Shown: positions 35,437-48,278 of the stretch, piece after piece
How the letters are laid out: the number at the start of each line of letters is the position of its first letter
How positions within the stretch are numbered: the first letter of the stretch is position 1
Source: Symbiotaphrina buchneri
Taxonomy: Eukaryota; Ascomycota; Symbiotaphrinales; Symbiotaphrinaceae
Length of the DNA: 64,000 bases
Direction: 5' to 3'
Assembly: GCA_001599915.1 (NCBI GenBank)
Contig: BCIG01000009.1
Coordinates: 372,001-436,000, forward strand
Notes under the pieces: model-generated
Database searches by the model: none
Seen by the model: only the letters and a program-made list of their open reading frames with translations
What the model was told of the DNA's origin: nothing
Translations under genes and position numbers: made by a program

Positions 35437-35919
35437 TCAATTCCTTAGTAAAGATCTTAAAGCAGGTAAAGGCTTCGACTCACGGTCCAAGATGGGCGCC
35501 GGCAGGTTGCGCTCGAATTTCGAACCTAAGGGGCATCAGTATAATAAGAGGCACGGCGCGATTGGAGAGGCTCACCTCCTGGCGCAGTAGGTGGCCGATA
35601 AGGGTCAGGGTGTTTCCATTCTTGCAGTAACCGCTCCGCTTCTTGCATGAGAGCCTATTCTTTGTGAGCGCCTACTTATCAATATATTGGCAGGCCGCTG
35701 GGGAAAGTACTCTCTGCTGTCGAGGATCCCGGACGTCTTTGTTGGCTTCGAACAAGGACCGAATGTAAAGAGCTTGACCGCGCCATAGATGACGATGGAC
35801 AGCCCAATCCAGTGCGGACTTGAGCGATCGTCTGTAAAGTGATCTATGGACAGTCAGATTCGTTGATCTTCTCGCAGGAGAAGGGAATAAACATGCTTGA
35901 TGACTTGCGGGCTCGCCAT
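35437..35919 (-). CDS. NDUFB9: NDUFB9-type LYR subunit of mitochondrial complex I
   Basis: Accessory membrane-arm subunit of NADH:ubiquinone oxidoreductase. Exons on the minus strand read SLYRRSLKSALDWAVHRHLW (LYR-motif helix), GQALYIRSLFEANKDVRDPR, then ALMQEAERLLQEWKHPDPYR, PPTAPGG and, after an intron, SKFERNLPAPILD. All are conserved in this family and in the right order. The start ATG at 35919 (MASPQVIKH) is my best guess, but the first intron is not resolved in phase. The end is also unsure: unspliced reading stops at 35437, while a GTGAGT donor just after ILD could splice to a further exon ending before about 35.3 kb. About 110-130 residues. No open frame covers it because it is cut by four or so introns. 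Confidence 0.82.
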
Positions 35920-36897
35920 TTACTCCAATGGGCCGGGCTTCGTTGCAAGGGAATCGGTGCGAAGGATATTCCGAGTGTGGTGCACCAGCACTGACGACAG
36001 GTCTCCTGAAAATGATTCGACTGCTCAGTGACGGGCGATAGAGCCGTCAAACAGTGGGAATGGTCAGAGACGTGTAAGATGAGTGTAGTTGTTTCCTGAA
36101 GGAGTCGAAGTACTCGTAGAAGGTCGAGTGCAGCGTAGGTGTGGGCGCCCGCCGTTCCTGCCAAGAGATGTCCAGCTTGGCCAACCGAATCAAACCCATA
36201 TCAAAAGAGAGGATAATGGTGAAGAGAGGTCAGGATAATCTTACCTTAAGGTACCTTAGGATGAGGGAAAGAACCAAAGGAATATTCTATATCACGGTAA
36301 TAATAATAATAATAATAATAATATCTTAATGATCATAGCAATTACGAAAACTCTCCTTTACACGCATCAAACAGATCATATTAGGATCTATTCCCAGGCC
36401 ATTGGTCAAACAAGGCGTTGTTACCATACGGAGCACAGTAGGTAGTGGACCCAAGCAGGTAAGTACCTCAGTGGTACCCGTTGCACCATGAAGTTACCTG
36501 TACCTTACCTATAGGCACTTAGATGTGAGTTTAGCCGAATCCCAACTAAATTGCTGGTCCGTCTGCTCCGTTCCCGTAGTGCTACGATTCGTAGTTCGTA
36601 CCGTGCAAAGTACGTACCAGGTACTGACTGCGTCACGAACCTCAAAGGCAGAGGAAAATACGGGAGTTAGGAACAACATCTCTCTTACTCTTTCTTCTAC
36701 CACCTCAACCCGCGCCTGGTACCGCTCCCAATTGAACCTCCGCCCTCAATTGGTCTTCCGTCTCTCGTTCCAGCATCTCGCCCTTGTCGGAATTCGCTCG
36801 TAGCGGTTTCGTTCCCCTGGGCTCTTCGCCTTTCTCTCTCTTTCGTCTCCGTGTCTTCCGCCGCATAGCCTTCGGGGCTCCCCACAAAGCCATCCCC
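35920..36897. promoter_or_regulatory. Divergent promoter NDUFB9 / KGD2
   Basis: 978 bp between divergent mitochondrial-protein genes. It contains a TAA microsatellite at about 36297-36325, GGTACC/CCTTACC motifs at about 36.24-36.26 and 36.46-36.51 kb and a pyrimidine-rich leader before KGD2. No other gene is seen. Confidence 0.5.
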
Positions 36898-38903
36898 ATG
36901 GCTGCTTCGCAGGCTTTCAGACGGCTCACGATGGTGACGCCTCTGTCCCGTTCGTGCCGGCTGCGCTACTCTACCGCTATCAGCTCATCCCGAGCTCTGC
37001 GCTACGGAACTGCTCGGTCGCAATCATACTCTGCCACAAGCTATTCTACCGTGCCGTCTCTCCTATTGACAAGCTCACGGTAAGAAAAGCCAGGAAGAAA
37101 CGGGATCCGGGCGCATGTTTTGCTCATACTTTCTCTCCAGACTCACCTCGCTTGGGCCTAGACCACTTCAGTGGAAACTACTCCAGCAGCGGACTTATGG
37201 TCAGTATGCTTTCGGACTGTATGACACAGTGCAAGATACTGATTGAAGGCTCCAGCGGAGAAAGTGGTTAAAGTACCGCAGATGGCGGAATCAATCTCCG
37301 AGGGGACTCTGAGGCAATGGTCCAAACGTATGTCGATGTTAGCGTCTGGTTGTTGGGGTGAGCTAATTGTCTCGAAAAGAAATCGGCGATTATGTAGAGC
37401 AGGACGAGGAGATTGCAACAATTGAGACGGACAAGGTTCGCCGCGTGCTTCCCTTTTCCTTAGCTCTTGCATGCCAGACTGACTCTCCGTCGCAGATCGA
37501 CGTTTCGGTCAACGCTCCAGAAGCTGGAACAATCAAGGAGTTCTTGGTGAACGAAGATGATACTGTCACGGTGGGCCAGGACATTGTGAAACTGGAAGCC
37601 GGAGCCGCTCCCGAGGGTGGTGGCAAGGAGCAAGCAAAAGAGGAACCGAAAGAGCCCGCCTCCGATAAACAGCCCACATCATCTCAGCCTGAAGAGAAGC
37701 CAAAACCGAAGGAAGAACCTTCCACTCAAGGAAAGTCGAAACCTGAACCGTCAGAGGCACCTAAGCAAGAGCCTCCCAAGAAAGAGACGCCTTCTCCACC
37801 CCAACCACCAAAGAAATCCGAGCCAAAATCTACGGATTCAAAGAAGCCCGCCGCTACTGAGGGGTTGGGCAATCGTGAGGAGCGACGGGTGAGTGTGGTC
37901 TCCAATTTCCCGTTGCCATAATTTGCTACGTTAACACAACGCGAAGGTAAAAATGAACCGAATGCGACTGCGGATAGCGGAACGTCTAAAGCAGTCCCAG
38001 AACACCGCCGCGTCACTTACAACCTTCAATGAAGTGGATATGTCAGCTTTGATGGAGCTGCGGAAACTATACAAGGATGACATTTTGAAGAAAACGGGCG
38101 TGAAGCTGGGATTTATGAGCGCATTCTCCCGGGCGTCTATACTCGCAATGAAGGATCTCCCTGCTGTCAACGCGTCCATCGAGGGCCCCAATGGGGGTGA
38201 TACCATAGTTTACAGGGATTATGTCGACATCAGTGTCGCAGTGGCTACTGAGAAGGGTCTAGTGACGCCAGTAGTCAGGAACGCCGAGTCTATGGATATG
38301 ATCGGTATTGAAAAAGCGATTGCAGATTTAGGAAAGAAGGTACCGTATCCACCAATTTCCAATTGCAGGGACTCGCTCACAGGATTTTGCGTAGGCCAGA
38401 GACAACAAGCTGACCATCGAGGATATGGCTGGCGGCACATTCACTATCAGCAATGTTGGTTGGCCAATTTATCTTTCCAGTTTTGAGTAAGCTAACGTTA
38501 TTCAGGGTGGTGTATTTGGCTCACTCATGGGCACTCCCATTATCAACCTTCCACAGACAGGTAGGTGCTCAATGGCCCGTTTTACAGCAGTCGACTGATC
38601 GCAGATAGCTGTCATGGGGCTACATGCCATTAAGGAAAAGCCGGTCGCTATCAATGGAAAGGTGGAAATACGACCGGTCAGTACTAATGTGCTTTCTTTC
38701 AGTCTGCAGTCGGCTGATAGTCCATAGATGATGTATCTCGCCCTTACTTATGATCACCGACTGCTTGACGGCAGGGAGGCTGTCACATTCTTGGTCAAGG
38801 TAAGCCCAATATTTCTCTCACTCAGGACGGACCACTTGCTCATATTACATACTACTAGGTCAAGGAGTACATTGAGGATCCACGTCGGATGTTGCTTGGT
38901 TGA
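36898..38903 (+). CDS. KGD2: Dihydrolipoyllysine succinyltransferase, E2 of the 2-oxoglutarate dehydrogenase complex
   Basis: TCA-cycle enzyme core in the mitochondrial matrix that moves the succinyl group from lipoamide to CoA. The N terminus [20 protein letters not shown] is rich in Arg/Ser and without acids, a targeting peptide. The lipoyl domain reads [20 protein letters not shown], then EIATIETDK with the lipoyl lysine. A long Pro/Lys/Glu linker (about 37.6-37.88 kb) is followed by the catalytic domain: [58 protein letters not shown] and the active site [12 protein letters not shown], ending RRMLLG. No separate E3-binding domain is seen, as expected for the succinyltransferase class. Seven or more introns, several in the 3' half. 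The AT-rich repeat island starts right after the stop. Confidence 0.95.
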
Positions 38904-41900
38904 GTAGCTTTAGTATGTTTACATCTAGTAACTGTAGCCCTATTTGACAATCAGAAAGCTTTTCAGATAAGCTTTCATATATGTACATGCTGTACTCTGT
39001 ATCAAAAACAAAGCTGGAATTTATTACCAAAAGAGAGTATCCAATAATTGTGAATAAACATTATAAACTCAATAATATTTGATTTCATATATTATTGTTA
39101 AATCAAACCGTAGGCCATAGGGGGGAGAAGAGATGTGATAGCTGTGACAACGCTTACAACATCACAGGCTGTACCAAAGTACAGACACTGAAGTGCAAGA
39201 ACTATGGGTAGAGACACTTGTCCTGGACCTTATAGTGTCTCTACAAACCTGACAAGCCAAGCAGGCTTGCTGTTGTATGATTTATCAACCTAGTACTAAC
39301 CAGGTTTGCAAGTGGTATGGTATCTATCAGTAGTTATAAATATACCATATGGTCCATAGACTCCATAGTCTATACCGGTGTTAAATATGGTCTGGTACCA
39401 ACCTCTGGTACCACTGATACATGGTCGTGATACCATATTCTACCAGCACTAAATGTGATATATACCAGATCTACCAGGTCAAAAAGATAAGAATTTTTTT
39501 TCTTTTAGGACTACCATTTTTGGAAGGGGTATGCAGGCTTGCCATTGGTGTGATGTGGTTTGGTTTTTGGCCTCCTTAAACCTAACTGCCAAGACCTACA
39601 GGTTGGTGTAGTTTTTTGAAAATTTAACCAAAAACCAGATGATGTTATAAGTTTTCCCGGCCGGAATTGCTGTTTTAGAAAGGGTATAGAACTAGAGCTT
39701 AACAAGTTCTGTTTGCCTATTTATAATAATATACTATATCTAATTAGGTTCAGTTTACAAAGTGGTTTACATTAGTTTGTATTAGTATGCATTAGCTTGA
39801 ATTAGTGTGTATTAATCTGTTTTACCAATTGTTAATGTTTATAAACACAATGTAAGCTAGGTAGAAAGAGGCAGGTTAGTTAAAATACGATTATATTTTA
39901 TATTTTCTTGAATTCTAACCAAGTTACTGTTTCAAGTCCTTTTAATACTTCTAACATGTTGTTATCATGTAATTCCTGGCCATTATAGAACCTATGACTA
40001 GGGTTACAAGTAGAACATAATAATATCTTAACTATTCCTAATTGGATTTCTAAATTTTAAAAGGGATATTATTTAACAATGAATTTACTATACAATAATG
40101 TTTTTATTATTTTAAAAGGTTGATTATTTATTGAGATAAAGTTAAGGTTTTGTTTAAAGATGTTTACTAGGTGTTTTATCTTATCAGATCCTATTAAATA
40201 TTACCGGAAAAATATTTTTCCTAGTTACAATCCGGTTTTTTGGTTTTCTACCAACCTAGGGAAAACACCATTATATCAAACCAGTTGGTAGTCTGATATC
40301 AGATCTCTACATTAACCTGTACTTAGTACCCGTTTGGTAAACTATATCAACTGGTAAACATTATATCAGTGGTAAGCCTAGGGGTATAAACTAACATATA
40401 ACAAGTTCTATGATTATAATCTATATTTAGAACTAGGGTTACAACTAGGAATTGATATCTTAACCATTCCTAACCAGATTATAAATTTTCAACAATGATA
40501 TTATTTAGCAAAGAATTTGTTATATAACCATGGTTTTGTTATATTAAAGATAGATTATTTATTAAGATAAAATTAGGTTTTGTTTAAAGTTGTTTATTAA
40601 ACGTTTACTAAGTACTTAGTAAACCGTTAGTAATACAGTTTAATAATGTATAATAAATACTTAACAGTAGTATTTATATTTATAACCAGTGGTATTTGGT
40701 ATCAAATATCTAAACCGTTATATATAATCAAGTTTCTTAATAGTCAAGTTTAAAAGGTTAAAATAACACATTATATTATATTAACAACAAGTTGTTATAA
40801 GTTCTATGTATTTTAAATCCTTTTAACAATCTTAAGATTTTTAACATCTAATTTATTATATTGTAAATTCTTATCTCTATTGTATATATTAATAATGTAA
40901 ACATAAGATTTAATTGATAAATTTTAAAAAGTATATATGTTTTAACTTTGAATAATTATTTGTAAATAGTTATTAATTAATTATATAAAAAGTATCTCAG
41001 ATTTTAAAACTTTAATAATAATATTATATTATATTTTTTAATATTTATAATCCTTTTTAAATGTATATAAATAAATTTACTAATAATTGAATATAATTTA
41101 ATAAATAATATTACATTATTTAAAACAAGTATATATCTTTTAATAATATAGACATGTTTGATAAATCAAAGATTTTTTATTGAAGAATTTATAATATTCC
41201 TTTTGTTAATTTATTTAAGTTTTTTATATATTTTTTTCAAGTTTGAACCATGAATAACCATGATAATACTTTTTTTAAAAATTTCTATATTTATAAAAAA
41301 TATTATCTAAATATATAAAATGATAAATATAATTATTTAAACATTTTTAAAATTAGTATTTGAATTGATTTCTGATTTATTGAATTATTATATATATATA
41401 ATATATTATTAGATTAATAACTTTAAGATAAGAAAGATTTAGTAAATATCCTTTTCTGTTTCTTAATATTACTTAAATATATTAAATAAAAGTTTAAGAT
41501 AAACCTTTTTACTTGTTATTTATCTATAGTTTTTTTTAAATATATTGGTTTTTTTAAAAAAAAAATTCTAAAAAATTGTTTATTATATAATACTATAAAC
41601 TGATTCAAAAAGTAGTTTTCTTATTTAATTAATACAAAGTTAATAAATATATCCGTTTTAATATTTATGTTATTTTAAGTTTTAATTTCTCATATTAAAT
41701 CATGTTTATTTAATTGTTTTTATAACAATATTAAAGGTTTAAATAAGATATTATATTATATAAACAAATTTTATTATTTTAATAAATTTTGATATATTAT
41801 TATAATATTAATATAGGTCTTACTAGTTAATATAATTTACCAATTTAATATCAACTACTGGTTAATATAAACATTTAAATTGTCACAGAATCACTAGTTA

Positions 41901-43013
41901 CTAGTTACTTAGTTACATGCTCCTAAGTCACTGACTCAGGTTGCTATGTTCTTAGTATTGTTCCATATCTACATAGCTCAATCAACCATCATCTTACCAA
42001 GTCAAAGGCCTTGTTTACTGCTATAAATGATTTGAAATAAATAATTAGTTAATTTCATTTAATATTTTTTCTGTTTTAATAAAACCAAATAAAATCAAAT
42101 TATAACTAAGAAGTAAGGAGAACCATTTATTTAAAAGTTTAAACTTGTTTAATATAATTTAATAAAATAGATAAATAAAACAATAATAAATAAAATCCTA
42201 GTTTTATTTTAATAATAATATAATAAAAGCATTATTTAATAAATTCTATTAAAAGATAAGGTTATATATTTAATTTATTAACCAGCAGGCTTGCTGTTGG
42301 TATGGTATGGTATGGTATTTAGACCTTTTAAGCTTGCCTGCCAAGAAACTTGACTACATGTGGTAGTTTAGACCCTAGTACCAGATACCACTAGTTCTGA
42401 ATATGAATACTACCGCCAAGTATTCAGTATATATTATTTATACTGTTTACTAAACGTTTAGTAAGCAGCTTTAAGCGAAACCTAATTTTATCTTGGTGAA
42501 TAATCAACATTTTAATATAAAAAAACACAGTTGTATAGCAAATTCTTTACTGAGTCTTTACTGAGTAATACCTTTTTTGAAATTTCAAAATCCGATTAGA
42601 AATGGTTGAGATATTAACATTTTCTATCTAGAATCCTAGTTCTAAGTCCTACAATGGCTAGTAACTGTAGGATAATAGCAAGTTGGAAGTGCAAAAGGAT
42701 TTGGAACAGCAGCTCGGTTAGAATTCAAGAAAATACAAATATGATCATATTCCAACTGACCTTTCTGCTTGGGCCTAGTTTACCTTGTATTTATAGGTAT
42801 TAACAAATAGTAAAACATACTAATACACACTAATGTACACTAATACAAGCTACCTTGTACATTAAACCTGATTATGTATAGTTTATTACTATAAATATAG
42901 TCACAAAACTTGCCAAGTCTTAGTTCTATACCCCTTTCAAAAACGGTAATCCCAAAAGTTTTTTTTCTTATCTTATCTTTTTGATCTGGTGATCTGGTAT
43001 TTACCACATTTAA
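38904..43013. repeat. AT-rich, RIP-like repeat island
   Basis: About 4.1 kb of A+T-dominated, TpA-rich sequence (by eye roughly four-fifths A+T between 40.0 and 42.3 kb), with no open frame of note. The edges are less AT-rich and hold recognisable repeat copies. A better preserved copy of the same family at 48.28-48.46 kb differs from the 40.6-40.8 kb copy mainly by C-to-T and G-to-A changes, as expected from repeat-induced point mutation. Confidence 0.85.
39262..40791 (+). repeat. Copy A of a repeat with TATGG-rich inverted ends, strongly decayed
   Basis: Begins CAGGCTTGCTGTTG and ends in a decayed form of CCATACCAACAGCAAGCCTG. The part at about 40.61-40.79 kb aligns in the same direction with 48.29-48.46 kb, and the part at 39.65-40.6 kb aligns with the reverse complement of 42.43-42.95 kb. 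Two segments (about 39.88-40.18 and 40.39-40.62 kb) are diverged copies of each other, so more than one insertion may overlap here. No coding sequence is left; the class is not certain. Confidence 0.6.
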
Positions 43014-43484
43014 TGTTAAAATAGTAAGCAATAACAAGCGCTACTATCCTGGAAAGCTCTAGAAACCACAGTAGGGCGTGAATGTGGAGCATGGCAAAAA
43101 GCCAGAAGTCCATGGAAACCCATGGAAACCCATGGAAGCCTATGGAAGCCCATGGAAGCCTATGGAAGCCCATGGAAGTTTCTAGAAGCCTATAGAAATT
43201 CCTGGAAGTTTCTAGAACATTCAATATGCTTTATAATCAGCAGATGACCAAGCATTTGTAAGCATTACAAAGCATTGGTAATCAACAGATTACAAAGAAT
43301 TGGTAATCAACAGATTACCAAGCATGCTAGAACATTCCAGCTGTAAAAATTATCTCCTATTCACATCTATAAAAGAGGCGTAAAACCCCCAGGTAGATAG
43401 CAAGCAATTTAATCAGCATTTATACCTGCTTCTACATTCATACCGCTCCAAGCTGTATTCCTTCCGCTATTGTACCATTTTACA
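43014..43484 (+). repeat. 5' LTR of the copia fossil
   Basis: About 471 bp, starting TGTTAAAATAG and ending ATTTTACA. It is longer than the 3' LTR because of extra 12-bp-type units (CATGGAAGCCTATGGAAG pattern) near 43.11-43.19 kb and an added ~25 bp repeat near 43.28-43.32 kb. A TATAAAAG box lies near 43.37 kb. Confidence 0.9.
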
Positions 43485-43500
43485 GGTTATGAGCCCAGCT
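43485..43500 (+). other. Primer-binding site of the copia fossil, half-tRNA type
   Basis: GGTTATGAGCCCAG directly follows the 5' LTR. It is complementary to the anticodon arm of initiator tRNA-Met (CTCAT in the loop), not to a tRNA 3' end. This is the half-tRNA priming known for Drosophila copia. Confidence 0.7.
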
Positions 43501-46500
43501 GTCATTAAACAGCTAAAATTTCAACCAATCAAATCTTTTTCCTCCTGCACATTTATTCTTTGCTTGTGCACACATCGCACAGTCACTGCAACCGCCATTC
43601 ACCATGTTGCTTCGTACCAATTGAATTCTCCAAATCAAGAAGTTGAAAGGCCAGGAAAATTACGAAACCTGGTCTATCCGTTTCTATTCACTTCAAGGAC
43701 GGACTAGGCTCTGCTATATCCGAATCTACTAGTCTGGATAAGGAAAAGCTGAACCAAGCTCTTGCAACAATTACCCTTACCTTGGAGGACGGCCCAATGC
43801 TGCAAATTAGCGAGTGCACTAGTCCTAAAGAGGCATGGGGTTTGTTGAAATCGCTCTATGCCCCAAAGGGGTTCAATGCAGAATTCCTACACTGCAAAAA
43901 GTTCTTCCAAACCACACTAACCACATGTGGTAACAATATGGAATCTTTCTGCAATGAAATTCGCCGCTTGCTAAACAAGCTACAAGCGTGCAACATCAAA
44001 TTACCACAACAGGTAATTATTGCTTATGTTTTAAGCAATTTAAACGAGCAATATGAATCGTTTATTACAACAATCACCCAAAACTTCCAAGCCAATCAGG
44101 ACGGATCGCTTCTTACAATTGACCAATTATTTTCGAATTTATTGGATGAAGCACAACGAATTGAAAATCGCGATAGCGAACAAGCTAGTGCGTTATTCAC
44201 TCGAAACATCAACCGAAATGGCAATCGAAACAGCAATCGAAACAGCAATACCGACATTCTCAGAAATACCCAATCGGGTAAAGTTTCGAAAAAGCCACGG
44301 AAATTCTGTGATCACTGTAAGAAAACGGGTCATGTGATCAAAGACTGCTTTTATAAGCACCCGGAAAAAGCCCCTAGTCATTGGCGACAGGAGCTAGACC
44401 CGAAGAGGCAAAACCAAAACCTAAGCGAAAGCGATTCCCGCTCTGGTAATTCCACCACCAATTTTCTGGTAAATACCGAACGTGAAGAATACAACCCGCT
44501 AGATACAGCAGATGCCGATGATGAAATATTCACACTGCATGCTACCGTTCTCCTAGCAAAACAGCCCAATAGCTTTATACTGGATTCGGGTTGTACCCAA
44601 CATATAATCTGTAATAAAGATTATTTCCAGGAGCTAGTTCCAAACCGGACAAAAATCAATTGGGGCAATGCTGGAACAATTTTCGCTGAGGGCTCCGGTA
44701 CAGTGAATATCAAATTCACTGACTCTGGTAAAACAGCAATTCTTGATAATTGCTTGTATGTTCCCCAATTTGGAATAAATCTTATTTACATGGGAATTCT
44801 AGACCAAAAAGGGCTTAGGGCAATTTTGGGACAGGGTGCTGTTACCATAGTAACCAAAAATTGGTAGAGCTGACAACTGGAAAGTTTGTCAATTCACTGT
44901 ACTACCTCCCGGTAGTAAGCTGTAAAAACACAGCGAATTCTGCCGAAAAAGCAGCTATTCCTATTGCAGCAAAAACAAATGCGGTCACTGCATTAAATGC
45001 AGTGAATGCTGCAAAGGAATAGCAATTATGGCATGATCGAATGGGCCATGTAAATTCCCAAGCAATTAGAACTATGGGAATAATAAATTCAATTTCCAGT
45101 GAATTCGAATGCAAACATTGCATTAAATCAAATTTGACTCGAAAAATAAATCGAATTCAAACTGTGAAAACCGAAGCTTACCTAGATAAGATAAGCACGG
45201 ATATATGCGGCCCAATTGATCCGAAAACATTCACCGGCAAACGGTATTTTATAACCTTCCCAGATAATAAAACTAGGTGGTTAGAAGCCGAATTATTGAC
45301 ACACAAAAGTCAAGCTTTTGATGCGCTAGTACGTTTTGAAATTAGAGCGGAAAACGCTACTAGTAACGCTAGTAGTAAAAAACACCGATTAAAAATCCTG
45401 AAATCGGATAACGGTGGAGAATTTATATCTAAAAAGATGCAAACCCACCTAATAAAAAGGGGGTAATCCAGGAATTTTCCGCTCCTTATTCAGCTGAGCA
45501 AAATGGGTTAATTGAGCGCCCAAATCGAACCTTACTCAATAAGGTTAGAGCAATGCTCAATCGAGCCAATTTACCAAAATACTTATGGGGGGAAGCATTA
45601 AATGCTGCAATTTACCTCTATAACCGCACTCCTCATACTTCCTTAAAGGGGATAACTCCATATGAGATGCGATTTGGCCAAAAACCCGAATACTCCCACA
45701 TAAGGATATTTGGATCAATTACCTATTTTCGAGCACAAAACCCCAAGAAGCTCGAAGATAGGGGAAAATTGGCAATTTTGATCGGCTTTGGATCAAACCA
45801 ATATAAACTTTTCGATCCGGATTCGCACCGTATATTTTGGGCGTGTGATATCCGAATTCTTGAAGGCCAATTTTTACCTCAGAAAAACGAACAAAAACTG
45901 CAATTGGGAAATAAAATCGAAATTCAAATTTTGAACTCACAACAAATGCAAACCCTACCGGAAAATCAATTACCCGCTGTAACACGTGACCAAGCACGTG
46001 ACCTAGTCGACAGTGGATCAGTCGATGAATTACAAGAAATTGAACCGGTACAGTCTAGAAAAAGGCCTAGACTGGAAAATGCTCCTAGGATGCAAAGTGC
46101 TCCCAGGATGCAAAGCGCTCTTAGGATTCAAAATTCCAATTACACTGATAAATCAGAAGACGAGCTAGCAAACCTAGTTTATATGGCTGATTCAAATATC
46201 GGCGACCCTCAAAGCTATGAGGAAGCTCTAGCTAGTCCTAATCGGGAAAATTGGATAAAAGCCATGGAAAAAGAATTTTCCGACTTGCAAAATCAAAATA
46301 CCTGGAGCTTAAGTGAATCNCCAGGAAAACCGCTCAAAGGTCGATGGGTATTTAAAACCAAACTAGACCAAAACGGGGAAATAATTAAATATAAAGCCCG
46401 TTGGGTAGCGAAGGGCTGTGCACAAATACCAGGCCGAGATTACACGGATACCTTTAGCACAACAGCTAGGCCGAAATCTTGACGGTTACTATTTGTGCTA

Positions 46501-47872
46501 GCTGTACACCTAAATTGGGAAATAGAACAATGGGATATAAAATCCGCTTTTCCCAATGCGGCAATTGACCAAGAAATTTGGGTCCAGCAGCCAACAGGAT
46601 TTGAACAAAATCAAGATCCGAAAATGATGTGCAAATTAAATAAAGCGCTGTATGGCCTAAAACAATCAGCACGGCAATGGTATATTCACTTAAAAGAATT
46701 ACTAAACAAATTGGGTTTTAAAACTTTATATTCAGACCCTGCCGTTTTCAGGAATCCTGAAACAAAGCTGATAATCACGTGCCATATAGATGACCTCCTC
46801 ATTTTCGGTGAATCTAAATCGGAAATTGAAAAACTAAAACCAGAAATTTCCAAACAACTGGAAATTACCGATTTAGGCCCGGTAAAATACTATTTAGGTA
46901 TAGAGGTCATACGGGATCGAAAACAAAAACAAATCAGGCTAACCCAAAAAGGTTACCTAAAAACCCTACTAGCAAAATACGGTAAAACCAGTTTAGTTCC
47001 GGTAAAAACACCAGGACTAGTAGGAATTCGTCTGGAAGTAGCAGATAAAGATTACCGTGCTGATGAAGAACAAAAATCAAAATATCAGCAAAAAGTCGGT
47101 TCTCTAATTTACCTAGCTACTAAAACCAGACCAGATATCGCATTCAATGTGAATACCTGTGCACGCTATAACTCAAACCCAAATGAATCACACTGGCGAG
47201 CACTAAACCACATTTGGCAATATTTGAATGGAACTACCGAATTAGGCTTAGTCTATCAATCGGATTCCTACCCCAAATTGATTGGTTATAGTGACTCNGA
47301 TTGGGGGGNNNANNNNNNNNNNNNNNNNNNNNCNNNNGNNTTNNTTTTCCTAATGGGGGNAAAATCACCTATATCTTGGTGGAGCAAATTGCAAAAATCC
47401 GCTGCAGTCTCTAGTTGCGAAGCTGAATATATGGCTTTAAAAGAAGCAACTAAAGAAGATATATGGTATAAAAGGCTTTTAGCCGAATTGGGTTTAGCGC
47501 AAAATCAGCTCACCTTTATAAACACAGACAGTGAATCTGCAATTCACTATTCAAAGGATGAGAGATACCACTTTAGGGCAAAACACATTGATATTTCCTA
47601 TCACTTTATACGCGAAAATGTACAAACAAAGAAAATAAACCTAAACTGGGTTAAAAGCAAGGATAACCTTGCAGATTCACTGACAAAAACAGTAAACAGC
47701 GAACAATTCAAAATATATGTTCAAGGACTAGGATTAAAATAAAATCCTAAAAACAAAATAAGTGCAAAAACAGAAATCGATACCTAAATTGGAAATATAT
47801 CGAATAAAAGGTTAAAACACCTAAAATTGAATAAAAACCCTAAAAAAGCACTTATTACCACTTAAGGGGGTG

Positions 47873-48278
47873 TGTTAAAATAGTAAGCGATAATAAGCGC
47901 TACTATCCTGGAAAGCTCTAGAAACCACGGTAGGGCGTGAATGTGGAGCGTGGCAAAAGCCAGAAGTCCCTGGAAATCCATGGAAGCCCATAGAAGTTTC
48001 TAGAAGCCTATAGAAATTCCTGGAAGTTTCTAGAACATTCAATATGCTTTGTAATCAGCAGATGACCAAGCATTTGTAAGCATTACAAAGCATTGGTAAT
48101 CAACAAGATTACCAAGCATGCTAGAACATTCCAGCTGTAAAAATTATCTCCCATTCACGTCTATAAAAGAGGCGTAAAACCCCCAGGTAGATAGTAAGCA
48201 ATTCAATCAGCATTCACACCTGTTTCTACATTCACACCGTTCCAAGCTGTATCCTTCCGCTCTTACACCTTTTCAACA
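47873..48278 (+). repeat. 3' LTR of the copia fossil
   Basis: About 406 bp, starting TGTTAAAATAG after an AAGGGGGTG purine tract and ending TTTCAACA. Alignable over its whole length with the 5' LTR apart from the repeat-number differences. The bases outside the two LTRs (TTTAA and TAATG) do not give a clean 5-bp target duplication. Confidence 0.9.

Larger units (their letters stand above)
43014..48278 (+). mobile_element. Ty1/copia LTR retrotransposon (fossil), nested in copy B
   Basis: Complete in outline: 5' LTR, primer-binding site, gag, protease, integrase, reverse transcriptase, RNase H, purine tract and 3' LTR. The integrase-before-RT order defines the copia superfamily. Gag (about 43.7-44.4 kb) has a zinc knuckle CX2CX4HX4C; protease about 44.55-44.75 kb; integrase about 45.0-45.8 kb; RT about 46.3-47.1 kb; RNase H about 47.3-47.7 kb. 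The coding region is broken, with roughly five breaks, and also holds a short assembly gap near 47.3 kb. By eye the LTRs differ by a few percent, mostly transitions, so it is fairly young but not active-looking. It lies inside an older repeat. Confidence 0.93.

Noticed and set aside
38904-39260. Cysteine-rich stretch (CDSCDNAYN pattern) after KGD2
   Set aside because: Suggests a zinc-knuckle or transposase remnant, but it is too short and stop-rich to assign.
39511-39705. 64-residue minus-strand open frame in the AT-rich island
   Set aside because: Lies within the decayed repeat, matches no transposase or host family and is not kept in the related copy.
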